Source: Albidovulum sediminicola (GTDB lineage: Bacteria > Pseudomonadota > Alphaproteobacteria > Rhodobacterales > Rhodobacteraceae). From it: a stretch of 64,000 nt of DNA. The DNA lies in contig NZ_JAOWLA010000003.1 of the NCBI RefSeq assembly GCF_025751575.1, positions 247,265 through 311,264 on the forward strand, in the 5' to 3' direction. This document shows positions 61,118 to 64,000 of the stretch, one piece after another; within the stretch, counting starts at the first letter, position 1, and every line of letters starts with the position of its first letter. The notes under the pieces are model-generated. The model saw only the letters and a list, made by a program, of their open reading frames with translations. It did no database searches and had not been told where the DNA came from. Position numbers and translations under genes: made by a program.

Positions 61118-61840
61118 TCAGGACGACCGCAACAGCACCTTCGTCGAATCGATCGCCTGGGCAACCTGCTGATAATGGACGAGCCGCCGCTCGGAGTTTT
61201 CGGCCGAGCGCAGGAGGATGGTTTCGGCCTCTTCCAGAACCGCGAGCGCTTGGGCAACCGCCTGTTCCTGCGCCGCGGGGCTCACCGCGCGCAGGGGCGG
61301 CAGCGTCGGCGCCAGCGGGCGCCCGCCGATCGGCGGCGTCACGCGGCCCGAAGAGGCGTTGGCATTCTGCACGACGATCTTGTCCAGCTTGTCGGCGGCA
61401 TCGACGAGCGCCGCCTTGACCGGCGCATAGTCGCCTCGGTTCGGCAGCCTGGCGGCCGCCAGCAGAAGTGTCTGCCTGATACAGTCGATGCGATAGCTCT
61501 CGTTGATCCACTCATCCGAACAGGTGTCCGTGGCAGTGGAGATGGTATCGACGATCTGATCGGTCGTGTCGTCCGTGACCGGCGTCGCGGGGTTGGCCTT
61601 CGTCTCTTCGATCGGGTCGGGCGGTTCCTCGCAGGACCCTTCGCCGTCACTGCCGCATTGGGCCTGCAAAAGCATCGCGCCGGGCTGGCCCATGATGACG
61701 CCGGTCACGCCGATCCCGAGGTCGCTGGGAAGCCCGGAGACCGGGGCCGCCGCCGCTTCGGCGGACAGGAGCACGGCAAGAATGGCGCCGGCACTTGCCA
61801 GCCCTGTCAGGTTCTCGAATTTCGTCCTTAAGCCTGTCAT
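61118..61840 (-). CDS. Exported protein A of the caspase cluster (paralogue of B)
   Basis: A 240-residue exported protein with signal peptide (LASAGAILAVLLSAEAAAAP). An acidic, proline/threonine-rich stretch follows at 65-105, with Cys62, Cys70 and Cys107. The core block WINESYRIDCIRQTLLLAA has Cys120; GDYAPVKAALVDAADKLD follows. A proline-rich linker (PPIGGRPLAPTLPPLRAV) and an alpha-helical C-terminus ending STKVLLRSS close the protein. The ATG at 61840 is three bases after the caspase gene's stop, and its GAAGGG ribosome site lies within that gene's end, so translation is probably coupled. No known family recognised. Confidence 0.82.
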   Translation of the reverse strand: MTGLRTKFENLTGLASAGAILAVLLSAEAAAAPVSGLPSDLGIGVTGVIMGQPGAMLLQAQCGSDGEGSCEEPPDPIEETKANPATPVTDDTTDQIVDTISTATDTCSDEWINESYRIDCIRQTLLLAAARLPNRGDYAPVKAALVDAADKLDKIVVQNANASSGRVTPPIGGRPLAPTLPPLRAVSPAAQEQAVAQALAVLEEAETILLRSAENSERRLVHYQQVAQAIDSTKVLLRSS

Positions 61841-61843
61841 CTG

Positions 61844-63388
61844 CTACCCTTCCGTATTCAAACCATAGGCGACCCTGACCGCCTTCTGCGTGCCCGGGCC
61901 GAAATCGCCGTCAATCGCCCCGGAATAGAACGCGTGTTCGGCCAGTTGCGCCTGCAAGGCCTTGCGCGTGTCCTTCGAGAACATCGTGGGACGCTCCGCC
62001 AGCTGTTGGTAAACCGCCGCGCTGCCCGACCGCAGCGCCTGGTAAAGGTATCGACCCGCATCCGCGGCACCCTTGCCCGGAACGATACCATCATCGATCA
62101 GCGCGGCGAAGTTGAACATGGCCTGCGGATGCCTGAGATCTGCGGCCTGCTCGAAATAACCCAGCGCCTTGAGCGCGTCGCGCTGAAGCCCGAAGCTGCC
62201 CTGGTAGTAGAAAAAGCCAAGATCGTTCACGGCGTCCGAGAATCCCTGATCCGCCGCTTTCTGGAAAAGCTCCAGCGCGCGGGCGTCGTCCTGCGGCACC
62301 CCAATCCCCTTTTCGTAGAGCTTGGCGAGTTCGTATTGCGCCTCGGGCGAACCGGCCTCGGCCGCGCGTCCGAAGAGCTGCGCCGCTTGGGCGGGGTCGA
62401 ATTCCGATCCGCCGGTGTCCAGACGCATGTAGGCCAGACCCAGCATGGCGCGGGCGTCACCGGAATCGGCCAGCGAGCGCAGTTGCGATTCCTGGTTGGC
62501 GCCAACGGCGGTCCAGGCCATGCGGCGGTCGTCCGTCGCGAGTTGTTCACGCAGTTCGGGCGATCCGGCCAGATAGAAGGGCACACCCGAGAGCGAGCCA
62601 TAGGTGTTGGGCTCCTGAAGGTTGCGGGTTGCGGCCAGGACCTCGTCCCGAACCTGGCGGAACATCAGACTGATCTCGAGGCCCGGCTCGGCCAGCTTTT
62701 CGGAGAGCGCCCTGGCAAAAGGGCTGTTGGCGCCATCGCCGTCCAGCGCCACTTGGCCATCGCGGGCCGCGAAGGCCACGAGGGTCCCGCGATCGGGCGA
62801 GGGCGGCGCCAGCCCGCCGCCACGCGAGGCGCCCGCCACCTCGCCATTCTCCTGCAGGATGGCGTCGCCCAGCGGATTGTCCCGGCAACTGTCGAGGATG
62901 ACGATCCGCATCTTGCGGGCGCTGTCCACGACATGAAGCAGGTCCTTCAGCGAGATCGACTGCCTTTGCACATCCTTGTTGGAACGGACGTTCACATCGA
63001 CCGGCAGAAGGAAGTTCTCCCCCGCGACCTCGACCCCGTGCCCGGCGAAATAGACGAGCGCGAGGTCGGCCGTTTCAGAGCGGAAAGCGAAGCGTTCAAG
63101 CTCGGAACGCAGTTCCTCCTGGTTTGCGTCAATCAGCGTCGTGACATCGAAGCCGATCCGGTCGAGCGTCGAGGCCAGCAGGCGCGCGTCGTTGACGGTG
63201 TTTGAAAGCGCGGGAACGTTCCGGTACTGCGCCATCCCGATGACCAGCGCGACCCGGTCTGCCGCCTGCGCGGCCACGGGCAACAGCACGGCAAGACAAA
63301 GCGCGGCAAGCGCCGGGGCCAGACCGGTGCGAAAGTGTCGAACGGCTGTCAGACGCAGGGTCACGGGGCAGTACCGATTTGAAAACAC
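61844..63388 (-). CDS. Exported caspase-like (C14) protein with Sel1 repeats and peptidoglycan-binding domain
   Basis: A 514-residue protein starting at GTG 63388 (a second GTG lies at 63364). Signal peptide at about 22-43 (LAALCLAVLLPVAAQA). Caspase-fold p20 domain at 44-275: RVALVIGMAQYRNVPALSN, catalytic His117 in YFAGHGVEV and Cys168 in ILDSCRDNP. Sel1-like repeats at about 303-460 (AMLGLAYMRL, AQYELAKLYEKGIG). A C-terminal peptidoglycan-binding type 1 motif at 470-511 (YSGAIDGDFGPGTQKAV). It is probably a periplasmic or cell-wall cysteine protease of the metacaspase-like group, which cut after Arg or Lys. First gene of a three-gene operon with paralogous exported proteins A and B. Confidence 0.9.
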   Translation of the reverse strand: MFSNRYCPVTLRLTAVRHFRTGLAPALAALCLAVLLPVAAQAADRVALVIGMAQYRNVPALSNTVNDARLLASTLDRIGFDVTTLIDANQEELRSELERFAFRSETADLALVYFAGHGVEVAGENFLLPVDVNVRSNKDVQRQSISLKDLLHVVDSARKMRIVILDSCRDNPLGDAILQENGEVAGASRGGGLAPPSPDRGTLVAFAARDGQVALDGDGANSPFARALSEKLAEPGLEISLMFRQVRDEVLAATRNLQEPNTYGSLSGVPFYLAGSPELREQLATDDRRMAWTAVGANQESQLRSLADSGDARAMLGLAYMRLDTGGSEFDPAQAAQLFGRAAEAGSPEAQYELAKLYEKGIGVPQDDARALELFQKAADQGFSDAVNDLGFFYYQGSFGLQRDALKALGYFEQAADLRHPQAMFNFAALIDDGIVPGKGAADAGRYLYQALRSGSAAVYQQLAERPTMFSKDTRKALQAQLAEHAFYSGAIDGDFGPGTQKAVRVAYGLNTEG

Positions 63389-64000
63389 AAGACGAACCTA
63401 CAGGCAAAGCGCGCGCTTCGCACAGGGGGAAACGCGCCTTGCAGCGAAGAATTGAACGCCGGGCGGGTCAGGACCGCTGCATTCGGCGGAACGCTGCGGA
63501 ACCTTCCGCCTCGTGCGCGCGCGCGAACTAGATCATTCCTGGTTGCGGGCGAGGTTTGCGGGCCTTCGCGCGGGCTGGGCGCCGTCGCCGCGCATCCGCG
63601 CCGAGTCGCAGGATGTGAATCGGCTTGGCAAATGGGGTGAATCGGGCTCGTTCGAGGTCGGATTCTGCCCGATTGGCCACCTGATCGCTGGCCCGGCCCG
63701 ATTTCGACTCGGGTGCGGACACCGGGCGGCAAAATCCGGGGTGAGTTGCAGGGCGTTCCCGGCAATAAAATTACGGCAGTGCCTTCATTTATGGTGCTTT
63801 GGCGTGGGGCGACCCGCTACATCTAGATCCTTTCTTGCGTGATCGAAAAAAAATGGCCAAAGCACGAAAAAGGCTCTTGCGGAGGTATGGGTGTATCCGT
63901 AAACAGCGGCTCACCGAAGCGGACGATGCTTCGGACGGCGGACGGCGGAAGTTGCGAGACGGAAGTTAGAAGCTGCGACTAACTGGAGATGAGGCGAGCG
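63389..64000. other. Intergenic end of window, no supported gene
   Basis: These 612 bases hold the upstream region of the caspase operon. An AT-richer part lies at about 63760-63890. Open frames on either strand have unconvincing translations. A 38-codon frame at 63853-63969 is very basic but lacks a ribosome site. A TTGGCG near 63795 with TCTAGA 17 bases on could be a promoter for something to the right, but this is weak. Confidence 0.4.

Noticed and set aside
63853..63969. 38-codon, highly basic open frame at the right end
   Set aside because: No ribosome-binding site and no family resemblance; kept only as part of the intergenic note.
1..64000. tRNA or rRNA genes, CRISPR arrays, insertion sequences or prophage
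   Set aside because: None seen on reading both strands; no spaced direct repeats, transposase, integrase or phage structural genes.

Overview
The window is high-GC DNA with short intergenic gaps, many 4-base start/stop overlaps and frequent GTG/TTG starts. It fits an alphaproteobacterium of the Rhodobacterales (Rhodobacter/Roseobacter group). This rests on the gene families: a 1151-residue SMC, a GlnK-AmtB pair, a Hint-domain protein, a DUF6478-like protein, MlaA/MlaC, and an SseA-aminotransferase pair. It looks like a chromosomal segment. I saw no rRNA, tRNA, CRISPR array, insertion sequence or prophage.

Region 1 (1-13.3 kb) is a catabolic island. A minus-strand run encodes a CaiB-type CoA-transferase, a glutathione transferase with a C-terminal extension, a SnoaL-like protein, a CitE-like lyase, a class I fumarase, an acyl-CoA dehydrogenase and a LysR regulator. 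A second, paralogous LysR is divergent from it and is followed by an SDR, a glutathione transferase and an aldehyde dehydrogenase. A citrate lyase alpha (CitF) homologue faces them. The chemistry matches a C5 dicarboxylate route (mesaconate to citramalate to citramalyl-CoA to acetyl-CoA plus pyruvate), but the substrate is inferred. A dyad ATAG-N7-CTAT occurs four times exactly and once with one mismatch, at gene edges in this island only as far as I could see. It probably marks the regulon of the LysR pair.

Region 2 (13.3-33.8 kb) is mostly housekeeping. It has ilvD and a run of small Rhodobacterales proteins, fadH, and a LysR gene with dyads upstream. An OmpA-like/AhpD-like/GNAT/CinA-domain operon and methionine aminopeptidase follow. 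Next are a reductase-rsmD-HAD operon, two tandem peroxiredoxin-5-type genes, and a five-gene RidA-GDPD-FemAB-like-GST-PhhB operon. The last two groups converge on one bidirectional terminator. mlaA-mlaC ends the region.

Region 3 (33.8-54.9 kb) carries PBP1A, glnK-amtB with a terminator, an aromatic/aspartate aminotransferase with SseA, an M20 amidohydrolase, a sulfotransferase, smpB, and a small K+-channel-like protein with a P5C-reductase-like gene. It continues with a YtcJ-type amidohydrolase and acyl-CoA ligase, dapA, a lytic transglycosylase, an EamA transporter, a split mnmD / FAD-oxidase pair and a GFA-GNAT fusion.

Region 4 (55-64 kb) has smc, a Hint-domain protein, a gene-poor gap, and an exported caspase-like protein (His117/Cys168, Sel1 repeats, peptidoglycan-binding domain) operonic with two paralogous exported proteins that share the C-terminus KVLLRSS. 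The caspase trio and the ATAG-N7-CTAT island are the best candidates for undescribed biology here.
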